64,000 nt of DNA. Source: Lasiodiplodia sp. COLG20 (taxonomy: Eukaryota > Ascomycota > Dothideomycetes > Botryosphaeriales > Botryosphaeriaceae). This document shows, one piece after another, positions 21,479 through 31,644 of this stretch; positions within the stretch are counted from its first letter, which is position 1, and each line of letters starts with the position of its first letter. The notes under the pieces are model-generated. The model was not told the DNA's origin. It searched no databases and worked only from the letters and a program-made list of their open reading frames with translations. The stretch covers positions 1,054,001 through 1,118,000 of the forward strand of contig VNWV01000004.1 of NCBI GenBank assembly GCA_009801085.1. Direction: 5' to 3'. The position numbers were made by a program, and so were the translations under genes.

Positions 21479-22571
21479 TCAATACGAGCCGTTGACCAGC
21501 GCATCAACCTCGGCCGTTATCTCCGGAAAGACGAACGAGTCCCTCTCGGGAGAGATAGTTCCCGGCTCCCGCGGATCGTTGTACCAGTTAACTATGTACA
21601 GCGCATTGGTACCCATCTCCACTGTCGCCCCTCCGAAAACCTCCGTCCCCGAGGCAAGCGGATTCGGAACGGTTCCCAGATACTCCGCTTCCTCCCAGCT
21701 CGTATTGTTGGACCGCAGGACCTGGACGCCGGCAGAATTGCTGGTGATCAGAAGAATCTTGTTGTCGTACTTCACAGGAAGAAGAATCCCGTCCGTGTCA
21801 TTGTAGAGAATCTCGGGGATGATGGGAACGCGCACCGGGCGTCCAACCTCTTCCCTCGTATCAAATCGAAAGAGCTCCCCGGTTCCGTTTTGGGAGAGGA
21901 GGAAGTCGCCCGCTACTGCGGCCCCTTGCCATCCCCGCACGGTCGTGTCCGTCGTCACCGGCGGGACCCACGGGACGACCGCTTGGCCATCCTTGTCGGC
22001 GCGCATGATGGCTCCCGGATAGGCAGACATCGCGTATATGTTACCGCGCTCATCGTGCTCGAGGTGCTTGAAGCCGCCGTATGCTCCCTGCGTGACTTCC
22101 GTCATGTTGAGCGTCCAGAGGGACTGCCTCGTCTCCAGGTCGTACCTGATGAGCAGGTTGTCGCCGGAGACGTCGGCGCCACCGGTGACCCACGGCGGGG
22201 CGGAGTCCACGAGCACGGTGGTGAGCCCGGTGTATTTGTCCCAAGCCACAGTGCCGATGTGAACGCCTGTGTTGTTCATGATGCCTGGGAACTCGATGAT
22301 GTCAACCACCGAGTCCTCGTACGGATCGTAGAGGACCCATGTTGCGTTCCAGACCGCCCTGATATCAACTGAGTACGCTGATAGAAGGCGTTTTGTTTCA
22401 TACTCACCCAAGGTTGACTAAGCATGCGTCATCATTCCATTCGCCATTGATAGGATACAAATCCGGCTGGTTGATCGTGATAGTGCCTCGATTCAGCGGA
22501 GGGCATTTGTTTCTCTGTGCGTAAGTGCTCCCTGAAAGAGCAGCCAGGGCGGCAATGATTGTTGGGAACAT
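21479..22571 (-). CDS. Secreted beta-propeller protein, TRI14/SMP-30-like
   Basis: The model is complement(join(21479..22358, 22408..22571)), 347 residues; a 49-nt intron (GTGAGT..TATCAG) splits a Gly codon. A clear signal peptide (MFPTIIAALAALSGSTYA) is followed by a Cys-containing start and an all-beta repeat-rich body: GVHIGTVAWDKYTGLTTVL, GADVSGDNLLIRYDLET, GGFKHLEHDERGNIYAMS, FLLSQNGTGELFRFD, EVFGGATVEMGTNALYIVNW. There are several Asn-X-Ser/Thr sites. The pattern recalls the TRI14 family, known from trichothecene clusters and as secreted host-interaction proteins, and more widely SMP-30/gluconolactonase propellers. The biochemical role of TRI14 is not established, so no activity is claimed. 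Its place beside a P450 and an epoxide hydrolase fits a metabolite locus. Confidence 0.75.
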
Positions 22572-24208
22572 GGTCGGTGTCATCTCGAAGGCGAACTTGT
22601 CTGCAAAAGAAGACTTTTGGAATGGACATCTGTGAGTCGACGGCCGGTGTTGACGGAACTTATATACCGGTCCGCAAGATTACTGCACCATTGAGATCTT
22701 CAGTTCGACTCCGGAGCCTCCGGCAGACGTATTCCCAACTCCGTCGCTATCTCCAGGAAGCCCAAAGATGAGCAACCCATGGCAGACCCAACCCGAGACA
22801 TGGTTATTCTTGTGTCCTGGCTCGGCTCAAATATATGACCACGGAGATTACAACGTTTACCCTGCTCAAGGCATTACCACAAATGGCAGAAACTCCTAAA
22901 TCTGATCACGGATACCTACTAATGGCATGCAACTAAGATGTAGACGAATGGGCCAGACATTCCAGCCGTCTTGATGCGGCACGCGAAGAGTGCTGCGCCA
23001 CCCGCATGTGATGCCATGACGCAAACTCCAGGGGGCCACAAATGAACTTCGAACGGAATAGTCGTATCCGTTCTTGGCCCACGCATTGGTTTATGCCAAG
23101 TCTAACGGCTTCCTGGCACGTAGAATATAGACCAACAGCATTTATCAGCAAGTAGGAGTGGCTCGGTCGATCCTTGTAACAAGTATCGGGATTTACCTAC
23201 ATCCGTTCTTCCCCACAGGTTTCCCAGGCCGAACAGGTGAAAGAGGCTTAAGGGAAATCTGTAACGATTTAGACCCGTGGGGTGCCTTGGATGATCCTGC
23301 GGCGATAGCTCGGCGATGCCTATGCGATTCGAGTGCGAAACGGTTGCTCCTCGCAACCGGTGGTTAATGCGTAACAAAGACTATTATTTATTTAGCTTAG
23401 CTATCGACTATAAAAAGTAATAAAACTTTTTAGCGTAAAATAAAATATTTTTAGTAACGTAAAAAAGAATATAAAGAGAAGTAAAAAGAAGAAAAAAAAA
23501 GAATAAATAAGAGAGAAATTAAAAGAAGAGTAGAGGGCGAGGCGGGTGGTTTTTATAAGCGCTAGGTGACGTAAGCGAGACGCTTAACCCGAAGGGGAGG
23601 GCAGCCTAAACCTGAGGCGGATTTGACTTTATAGCAGTTGCTCATCATAGACGCGTGCTCCAAACCCAAATGACGCGTCCGGGCTGCGAAGCTTCACGCG
23701 AAACCCGCGCGCTGCTCAGAGCTTCCATTTGCGCCGCGCCACCGTCCGTGTGATCGGCGCTTTGCCTGATCAAGTAACAACAAAATAAAAACAGTCCACC
23801 TCTCGCCGGGCCGCGCAAAGCCGCAACATCGCTTTCGAGATCCGTTCCGAGTGTCGCCAGCGCTGCCATTGATTGTTCCTAGGCTGGTCAGGCTCTCTCT
23901 GCGACACCAACGCCGTGCCGACCACATCCGCCGATCACGGGGATCTAGGCGAAATACGACGCGCTGCCTGATTGATTGGCGCATCGGCCGCCTGTAATCT
24001 CGCTGGCCCCCTAAAGCGCACCCTACGGCGGGAACACACTGCATACCCAGCATCCCCAGCGCCTGCGAGACATTGTTAACCTTGCTTTCCACCTTCTTGC
24101 TGTAGCTCTTCCCAGCCGTCTACTTTGGCCCAGGTCGCACCGCGCTACCCGCAATCCACATACCCGAGCCTCGTGCGCCCTGTAAACAAATAGAACAGGG
24201 CAGGCACC
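22572..24208. other. Gene-free region containing an AT-rich patch
   Basis: 1.6 kb without a supported gene. It includes the presumed TRI14-like promoter, the AT-rich stretch at 23376-23525, and the leader of the disordered protein gene. Confidence 0.6.
23376..23525. repeat. AT-rich, probably RIP-mutated remnant
   Basis: A sharp fall in GC content against both flanks: runs of TATTTATTTAG, AAAAAGTAATAAAAC, AAAATATTTTTAGTAACG and long purine runs. TpA is abundant and CpA scarce, the signature left by repeat-induced point mutation. No recognisable element remains. Confidence 0.55.
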
Positions 24209-27016
24209 ATGGCGCGCAACACTCGCGCCGCTGCGCGCGCTCAGCAAGCCGCCGAAGAGCTCGCACACCAAGACGAGAATAACGCCGCAATTGAGGAGTC
24301 GTCCGAACGCCCTGAAACTCCGGTCGCAATGGAGGATACGCCCCGCGAGCCGCTGAGCCCGATCGCTGTGAACAAAAGCGCACCTGCCGCTGCGCTTGAG
24401 GAAGATCAGGAGGAGGTCGAGGTCAAGCCCAAGCCGAGATCTACCAGAGGTGGCCGTAAGAAGAAAGCGCAAGAGGAACCTGAGCCTGAGCCTGAGCCTG
24501 AGGCAGAGATTCGAACCGAGGCGTCAGCCGAGGAGGAGGTCGCTCCCACACCGGCACCAAAGAGGACACGGTCCACCAGGAGCCGCAAGACGAAGGCACA
24601 AGAGCCCGACCCCGAGACTGAAGTCACGGACGAACCTGAGCAGCACAACGAAGAGAGCGCACCCGCTGCTGCGCCAACTCCCGCGCCGAAGAGGACCAGA
24701 TCAACTAGGGCAAGAAAGGCGAAGGCCCCAGAGCCGGAACCACATGCTGAGGAGCAAACCGAGGCGCAGGACGAGCAGTCCGCTGAGCCCGATTCAGCTC
24801 AGGTAGAGGAAGCAAAGCCGACTCCTGCTCCGAAAAGGACGAGGTCGACGAGATCAAGAAAGGCGAAAGATCCAGAGCCCGAACCAGAGCCCGAACCAGA
24901 AACCGTCGCCGAGGTGAATGTCGCAGAGGAACCTGTGCCACCATCTGATGTCATCGATGAAAGTCCCCAGGAAGCAGCTGTCGCAGGAGAGGAGGATGCC
25001 CAAGAGAGTGGGGAGGACAGGGCTGCAGCGGACGGGCAGGTCACAACTGAGGGGATCATGCACGAGACAGCGAACAATGAGCCTACGAAGGAGCCTGAAG
25101 ATGAGGCCTCTCGGCCTGAGGTTGCGCAGAATGAACAAACCACAGCAGAGGAGGCTACCAAGCTGGAAATTTCCACACCTGTGCCGGATCCTCGAGTGGA
25201 TGAGATCGAAACTCCCGAGGAAGAGGTATCAGAGCCTCAGGCCGAGGAGACCGAAGTTTCCGAGCCAGAAGTCCCAAAGACTCATGTCGAGGAGCTCATG
25301 GCTTCCGCACAAGAAGCTGACCAGCAAGCCCAGGAGCTTGAAGGAAGCACCGCTGAACCAGAGCCGGAGCCACTCGTCATCACCGACGGGCCGGTTGAGT
25401 TACAGTCCACTGAAGTAGTTGAGCCTGTGGCGCCTGGCAGTCAGACTGTTGAGGCTACAGAAATCGTGGGCATCCAAGCTACTGAATCCCCTCCGGCAAC
25501 AGAAACTCCATCGGAAACCGAAGCATCGCTATCTTCCCCTGAGCTTGATCCTGTGGAGCAACAGATCCTGGAAGAAATCCGTATGAGTCCAGTCAAGGAA
25601 AAAGCCACCGAAGAAACATCAGAAGCAAAGTCAACAAGATCAGTAACGCCCGACGCTGCCGCGAATATGCCGCCATTGAAACTCGAGGACTCTTTTGAGG
25701 AAATGGATGCACTTGAGGACGCTCTTGAGGCGGTTGGAAAGTCATTGAGCGCCGCCGAGGCTCCGGTCTCCGCTCCGAGTGCCACTAAAGAAAAGAAGCC
25801 TACGCCCAAAGCAAAGATTGCTTCCACTTCCACCGCAAAGCCTAGGACTGCACCTCGGCCATCCTCAACTATAAATCCCGTAGCAAAGAGAGCATCTACG
25901 GCACCATCTACAAAGCCTGCTGTCAAGCCTGCTCCGAAACCCGCTGCATCCAGTTCTAAAGGTCCCTTCAGATCGGCCACGGCACCAGTTAAACCTTCGC
26001 ACGCTCGCTCGGCAAGTGTCCGGGCTGCCCCTGCCAAAGATGAAGACTCTACTGGTAGCAAGCAGCGGCCTGCAAGCCAGGTCGTTGATTATCTTGCGAT
26101 GAAACGCCGCCCAGTGTCCATGTCTTTCCCTACTCCGCCACCTCCTTCCAAGTCGACGAAAGCTCCTACCACGTCAACGTTCCAGCTGCCTGGAGAAGCG
26201 ATTGCTGCTAAGCTGAAAGCTCAGAAAGAAGAGCGGCTTAAGCGTGAAGCGGAGAAAGCTGCTAATGGTGGGCAGAGCAAGGAGAGGGACGAGAAAGAGG
26301 CTGCGGAGAAGAAGAAGCGAGAGTTCAAGGCTCGTCCTGTTCCGAGCTTCATCAAAAATCCTGGGTCGTCTGCACAGGTTCGCCAGACAGCCGCAAGCCG
26401 TGCGCGTGAAGGCTTGATGCACGGTGGCGCAGACACGCAAGACAGCACGCACAAACGCACCAGTTCCATCCGCGTGGAGCCCGGCGCTGGCGGTAAACGA
26501 CAAAGCACGGTTGATGCAAAGCGTAACCTTGCCCTTCCGGCTCGTCCTGCTTCTATCCAGCGTTCATCCAGTGCTTCGAGCTCGGTGAACGGTGCTCCGC
26601 AACGTACCACGTCCTCACAATCTTCTCTTGCCTCATCCATATCCTCAACAACAGCTGCTGCGCTTAATACCGCCGCCAATGCCACAGCTAAACCTCGTGT
26701 TCCGTCCGCGGCATCCTCACAAGGCCCGCGCCCGCCGTCTTCGAGCTTTTCCTTCCGGCCTGGTCCCGTCACCAAGTCCGAGGTCACTGCCGCGGATAAG
26801 CAGGCGCTGAAACAGAAGGCCAAGGCCATCTTCAATAGGGAAAAGCTGGAAAAGGAACGCCAAGAGCAAGAAAGGCGCGAGAAGGAGGAAGCGGCCAAGA
26901 AGGCGCGTGCCGCTGCAGCGGAGAGGGGAAGGCTGGCAAGCCGGGAGTGGGCGGAGAAAATGATGAAAAAGAAGATGGAAGCGAAGGCAGCATCCGCTAA
27001 GCCGGCGGCTGCTTGA
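24209..27016 (+). CDS. Large intrinsically disordered protein with Pro/Glu repeats
   Basis: A single exon of 935 residues, family not recognised. Residues about 1-250 are Ala/Glu/Pro-rich and carry three near-identical copies of a basic motif, TPAPKRTRSTRSRK followed by KA.(E/D)PEPE, plus an AT-hook-like RSTRGGRKKK, which hints at chromatin or DNA contact. The middle (about 250-540) is Glu/Pro/Ser/Thr-rich. The segment 540-850 is Ser/Ala/Pro/Lys-rich and includes two basic Glu/Lys helices (AKLKAQKEERLKREAEKAAN; KEAAEKKKREFKARPVPSF). The C-terminus (from about 860) is one long charged helix, KQALKQKAKAIFNREKLEKERQEQ onward, ending in RLASREWAEKMMKKKME; this end and the FKARPVPSFIKNPGS block look the most conserved. 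Codon use and length show a real gene; nuclear or cytoskeletal roles are guesses. Confidence 0.8.
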   Translation: MARNTRAAARAQQAAEELAHQDENNAAIEESSERPETPVAMEDTPREPLSPIAVNKSAPAAALEEDQEEVEVKPKPRSTRGGRKKKAQEEPEPEPEPEAEIRTEASAEEEVAPTPAPKRTRSTRSRKTKAQEPDPETEVTDEPEQHNEESAPAAAPTPAPKRTRSTRARKAKAPEPEPHAEEQTEAQDEQSAEPDSAQVEEAKPTPAPKRTRSTRSRKAKDPEPEPEPEPETVAEVNVAEEPVPPSDVIDESPQEAAVAGEEDAQESGEDRAAADGQVTTEGIMHETANNEPTKEPEDEASRPEVAQNEQTTAEEATKLEISTPVPDPRVDEIETPEEEVSEPQAEETEVSEPEVPKTHVEELMASAQEADQQAQELEGSTAEPEPEPLVITDGPVELQSTEVVEPVAPGSQTVEATEIVGIQATESPPATETPSETEASLSSPELDPVEQQILEEIRMSPVKEKATEETSEAKSTRSVTPDAAANMPPLKLEDSFEEMDALEDALEAVGKSLSAAEAPVSAPSATKEKKPTPKAKIASTSTAKPRTAPRPSSTINPVAKRASTAPSTKPAVKPAPKPAASSSKGPFRSATAPVKPSHARSASVRAAPAKDEDSTGSKQRPASQVVDYLAMKRRPVSMSFPTPPPPSKSTKAPTTSTFQLPGEAIAAKLKAQKEERLKREAEKAANGGQSKERDEKEAAEKKKREFKARPVPSFIKNPGSSAQVRQTAASRAREGLMHGGADTQDSTHKRTSSIRVEPGAGGKRQSTVDAKRNLALPARPASIQRSSSASSSVNGAPQRTTSSQSSLASSISSTTAAALNTAANATAKPRVPSAASSQGPRPPSSSFSFRPGPVTKSEVTAADKQALKQKAKAIFNREKLEKERQEQERREKEEAAKKARAAAAERGRLASREWAEKMMKKKMEAKAASAKPAAA

Positions 27017-27931
27017 GTAATGTTGAGCTGGCTTGGATATTTGCATCAGATTCGGAGGTTCGAGCCTGATTGCCCTTTTGTTCTTGGAAATCTTTCTTCC
27101 TGTTTGCTTTCAATGGGATTTTCGGAGCACAATTTGAGTAGGGTCCTGGTCTGGCTGGATTGGTTTGCTATAACCACCACGGCGTTCGATGGAGTGCCAT
27201 CATCAGGTAGGTTTTGACAGTTGTTGTATTGGTATACAGAATGCAGAGGGTTATGGATAGTAGGTAGTTACAATCAATGCTCACGGTTCTGACTGTTTAA
27301 GCGCCACTCTTCAAGGAACGGATGGGTGCGACTGAAGCCTTTCCGAAAAAGGAAATATAAGGGCCATTTTCGGCAATTCGAAGGACTCGTGCTGGATAAT
27401 TACAATTCATTCCCGGTTGCTACTGTACGACTCTTTAGCCACCGCTGAACTTTAACAGAGGATGTGGCAGCGACTGTCTCGAAAGAAGTCGCGGTGGAGG
27501 AGCGCGTATCGGAGCTACGCGTGACGTAATGCCCGATGCCGGATACCTTGAGGTCTGCAGCTCTCTGCAGGATCGGACATGGCCATGTGGAGACGCACGA
27601 GCGAGAACAGCATGATTCCCCAGCTTTTCTGCGGCAAGGGGCAGGCGCGGCAGCGATGTCGGGGTCGTTGCCTGGGGCGCGTTGAAATGGATTTCGTGGA
27701 CGAATGTCGGTTAAACCCGCGTCGACAAACAGAGCACGGTCCTCGACGCCAGACGCGTCGCGCGCGCCGGCTACAAAACTCGCTTTGCTCGCCGCGTCTT
27801 CCTCCCAACCACACTCTCCTCCCACCCCGGTACTTTTTCTGTGATACCCCCCACCCGCTTTCAAGCTTCTTTTCTTTGTTCCTGGAACAGCGGGCCTACT
27901 GGGAAAACAACAGAAACAGCTTGTCGCCACC
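27017..27931. promoter_or_regulatory. Promoter and leader region of RNR1
   Basis: About 0.9 kb without a gene. CG-rich MluI-like ACGCGT at 27747-27752 (within GACGCGTCGCGCG) is the kind of site bound by MBF-type G1/S factors, which regulate ribonucleotide reductase genes in yeasts; functional use here is inference. Pyrimidine-rich leader and CGCCACC precede the ATG. Confidence 0.5.
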
Positions 27932-30900
27932 ATGTTCGTCTTCAAGCGCGGTATGTCGACTTTCCCGAACAGCTCGGTCTGTGCAGTACATGTGGATCTA
28001 ACGCCTCTGCTTCGTAGACGGACGCAAGGAGCGCGTCCAATTCGACAAGATCACCGCTCGTGTGTCGAGGCTGTGCTACGGCCTCGACCCGGAGCATGTC
28101 GACCCCGCTTCCATCACCCAGAAGGTCATCTGTAAGAGACCCGTTTTGCAGCTCCTCATGAATTGGCCGAAGGCTAATACTGACGACTCTTAGCTGGTGT
28201 ATACCAGGGCGTTTCGACCATTGAGCTAGACAATCTGGTGAGCAACAACCACTACCATCTGTTGAGGATCGCAAGCGCTAACTGCTTCACCAGGCCGCTG
28301 AGACAGCTGGTGCGCTCTTACCTACATAGCTTTCCCGGTGCACAGCCATTGACAGACCTTAGCCTACATGACCGTCACCCACCCCGACTATGCTATCCTC
28401 GCCGCCCGCATCGCCGTGTCGAACCTACACAAGCAGACCAAGAAGCAGTTCTCTGCCGTCATCGCCGATCTCTACAATTACGTCAACCCCAAGAACAGGA
28501 AGCACTCCCCTATGATCTCCAAGGAGACATATGAGATTGTGCAAAAGCACGCCGAGGAACTGAACTCAGCCATCGTTTACGATCGCGACTTCCAATACCA
28601 ATACTTCGGCTTCAAGACGCTTGAAAGGTCATACCTGCTCCGCATCGATGGGAAGGTGGCTGAGAGGCCGCAACAAATGATTATGCGTGTCGCTGTTGGC
28701 ATCCACGGCGAGGACATTGAGAAGGCCATCGAGACTTACAACCTCATGTCCCTCAAGTACTTCACTCACGCCTCGCCCAGTAAGGCACTCGATCACTGTA
28801 GGAATTGCACATCAGGCTAATACCGGCACAGCTCTGTTCAACGCTGGAACTCCCAAGCCGCAGCTGGCATCTTGCTTCCTCATCGACATGAAGGAGGACA
28901 GCATCGAGGGCATCTACGACACGCTCAAGACCTGCGCCATGATCTCTAAGACCGCTGGAGGCATCGGTCTCAACGTCCACCGCATCCGTGCCACTGGCAG
29001 CTACATTGCCGGTACCAACGGCACCAGCAATGGTCTGATTCCTATGCTCCGCGTCTACAACAACACTGCGCGCTACGTTGACCAGGGTGGTAACAAGCGC
29101 CCGGGCGCCTTTGCCATCTACCTTGAGCCGTGGCACGCCGATGTCTTCAGTTTCCTCGATCTCCGCAAGAACCACGGAAAGGAGGAAGTCCGCGCGCGTG
29201 ACCTGTTCTACGCTCTCTGGATTCCCGACCTGTTCATGAAGCGTGTCGAGCAGAACGGCACTTGGACCCTCATGTGTCCCAACGAATGCCCGGGTCTGGC
29301 AGACGTGTATGGCGAGGAGTTCGAGGCTCTCTACGAGCAGTACGAGAAGGAGGGTCGTGGCCGCGAGACTGTCCGGGCGCAGAAGCTCTGGTACGCTATT
29401 CTCGAGGCTCAAGTCGAGACTGGCAACCCCTTCATGTTGTACAAGGACCACTGCAACCGCAAGAGCAACCAGAAGAATCTCGGCACAATTCGCAGCTCTA
29501 ACCTTTGCTGCGAGATCGTCGAGTATACTGCCCCCGATGAAGTCGCTGTCTGCAACTTGGCCTCCCTGGCTCTTCCGACCTTCGTGGACGTCGAGAACGG
29601 TGTTTACGACTTCAACAAGCTCCACGAGGTCACTCAGGTGCTTGTGAAGAACTTGAACAAGATCATCGACATCAACCACTACCCGGTGCCTGAGGCTAGA
29701 AAGAGCAACATGCGTCACCGCCCTATTGCGGTGGGTGTCAATGGTCTTGCTGATGCCTTCCTGGCTCTCCGCATGCCTTTCGACTCCCCCGAGGCCAAGC
29801 AGCTCAACATCCAGATCTTCGAGACCATTTACCATGCTGCCCTCACTGCCTCGATCGCTCTTGCCAAGATCCACGGTCCTTATGAGACGTTCCAGGGTAG
29901 CCCTGCCTCTCAGGGTATTCTCCAGTACGACATGTGGAACAAGGCTCCCACCGATCTCTGGGACTGGGATAGCCTGAAGGCCGAGATTGCTCAGCACGGT
30001 ATCCGTAACTCTCTGCTCGTCGCACCCATGCCTACTGCCTCGACGAGTCAGATTCTTGGTTTCAACGAGTGCTTCGAGCCTTACACATCAAACATCTACT
30101 CTCGCCGTGTCCTGGCCGGTGAGTTCCAGGTTGTCAACCCCTGGCTCCTGAAGGACTTGGTCGACCTCGGGCTCTGGTCTGACCAGATGAAGAACCGCAT
30201 CATTGCTTCTAGCGGTTCCATTCAACACATCCCCAACATTCCCGACGACATCAAGGCGCTCTACAAGACTGTCTGGGAGCTTTCTCAGCGCACCATCGTC
30301 CAGATGGCTGCCGACCGTGGGGCCTTCATTGACCAGTCGCAGTCCCTCAACATTCACATGAAGGACCCTACGATGGGCAAGATTACCTCTATGCACTTCG
30401 CCGGATGGAAGCTTGGTCTCAAGACCGGCATGTACTACCTCCGTACCCAGGCTGCTGCTGCACCCATTCAGTTTACTGTCGACCAAGAGGCTCTCAAGGT
30501 TGCCGATACCAGCGTCGCCCGCACTCAGAAGCGCCGCACCCTCGGCACTGCTGGCTACCAGAGCGCTTCGGTCCCGCGCCCCATGTATGCGCAGAAGTCT
30601 GACTCTCCAGGCCCGGACACTATGTCGCCACCGGTTTCCACGCCTCCTGCGCCCACAACGCCATCCAAGGAGAGGAAGATCAACCCCATGACGCCACGGA
30701 AGGATGCAATCACGGCCCCCGAATTTAAGGCGGATGTGGAAGATGGCGATAGCCCCAAATTGCTCTCGACCAAGCCGGATGGCTCAGTCCCCCTGGAGGA
30801 GGAGCTACCTTCGGCCCAGCATCCCAAGGATCCTCAGGATGAGGACCAGGAGCAGGACTCGGGTGAGCGCGATGGAGATATCTACGCGGATGCTGTGCTG

Positions 30901-30948
30901 CAGTGCAGCATCGAGAACAAGGAGGCGTGCATCATGTGCAGTGGTTGA
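27932..30948 (+). CDS. RNR1: Ribonucleoside-diphosphate reductase large subunit
   Basis: Converts ribonucleoside diphosphates to deoxyribonucleotides in the cytosol with a small subunit that holds the tyrosyl radical. The model is join(27932..27950, 28018..28131, 28194..28237, 28295..28310, 28363..28779, 28832..30948), 908 residues. The first exon is 19 nt and the fourth only 16 nt, so the gene is easily mis-annotated. Domains: N-terminal ATP-cone ([19 protein letters not shown]), ten-stranded barrel with active-site residues in [15 protein letters not shown] and VAVCNLAS, the radical-transfer tyrosines expected near the TGMYYLRT block, and the C-terminal swinging-arm pair CxxC in ACIMCSG. 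A Pro/Ser/Asp-rich linker of about 110 residues separates the barrel from the CxxC tail. The first splice junctions were set by the ATP-cone reading frame. Confidence 0.97.
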
Positions 30949-31583
30949 TTTCTTTGTCCAAATGATGGTAAAATGGGTGTTTGATTGAGTAATTCACGGG
31001 TTGACATGGTTGGTTTGGGTGCAGGTATTCACCCTGGGTTCATGGGCGTTGTGGGCGGATTAATGCTGTTGTACGATTGATAGCAGATATATTTTCTGTT
31101 TCAGGTAGCCATTGTGCATGTAGCGAACTGATGGTTGTCTCATCCTTTAACTTGGTCACATTGAAATGCGTGTAAGTGTTGGTGAAGCATTTAAATAACT
31201 GATTAAATGGGTCAGATCGTACTCGTGGGTTCGCAAGTTGTTTATCCCTCAATCACATTGTTCTTTTGTTCATCCGTTGTGGCCATGATATGCCAAGTTA
31301 AGTCATTAGAGACCCCGCAATCCGCGTATAGCCCGAAAGGATGCAATCGCGTATGACATAAGATGTGGATGACGGGCTTCTGCAAATCAGCCGGCAGTGT
31401 CGACCGGTCAGCAACTCAACTTCTGAAAAAGGTGAGATGCTCGCCAGTCCTTTCGGGTAGGGCACGAAAGTCTCCGGGCCCGGCGTGGACCAGGCCCCCG
31501 GTAGGCATGCAGGCACGGAGCCACGCCCATCCAGAACACCTGGGAGGCGGGGAGCCCGACAAGTTGCATCATGTGAGGATGGC
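30949..31583. other. Intergenic region
   Basis: 3' region of RNR1 and upstream region of epoxide hydrolase 2; no gene seen. Confidence 0.6.
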
Positions 31584-31590
31584 TATATAA
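31584..31590 (+). promoter_or_regulatory. TATA box of epoxide hydrolase 2
   Basis: TATATAA lies 55 bp upstream of the ATG at 31645 but only 19 bp upstream of the in-frame ATG at 31609, which supports the downstream ATG as the start. Confidence 0.6.
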
Positions 31591-31644
31591 TACGCAGCCT
31601 TCTCGCCCATGGGCTCGGTGTCTCAGCTGGATGTCTCATTGAAA

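Noticed and set aside
23158..23367. Possible tRNA-like or hairpin sequence before the AT-rich patch (GAAACGGTTGC..GCAACCGG)
   Set aside because: Only a short stem could be drawn; no A/B boxes or clover-leaf arms.
30949..31583. Idea that this and 18526-19425 carry the same promoter element for both hydrolases
   Set aside because: No shared block longer than chance words was seen by eye; a motif search would be needed.
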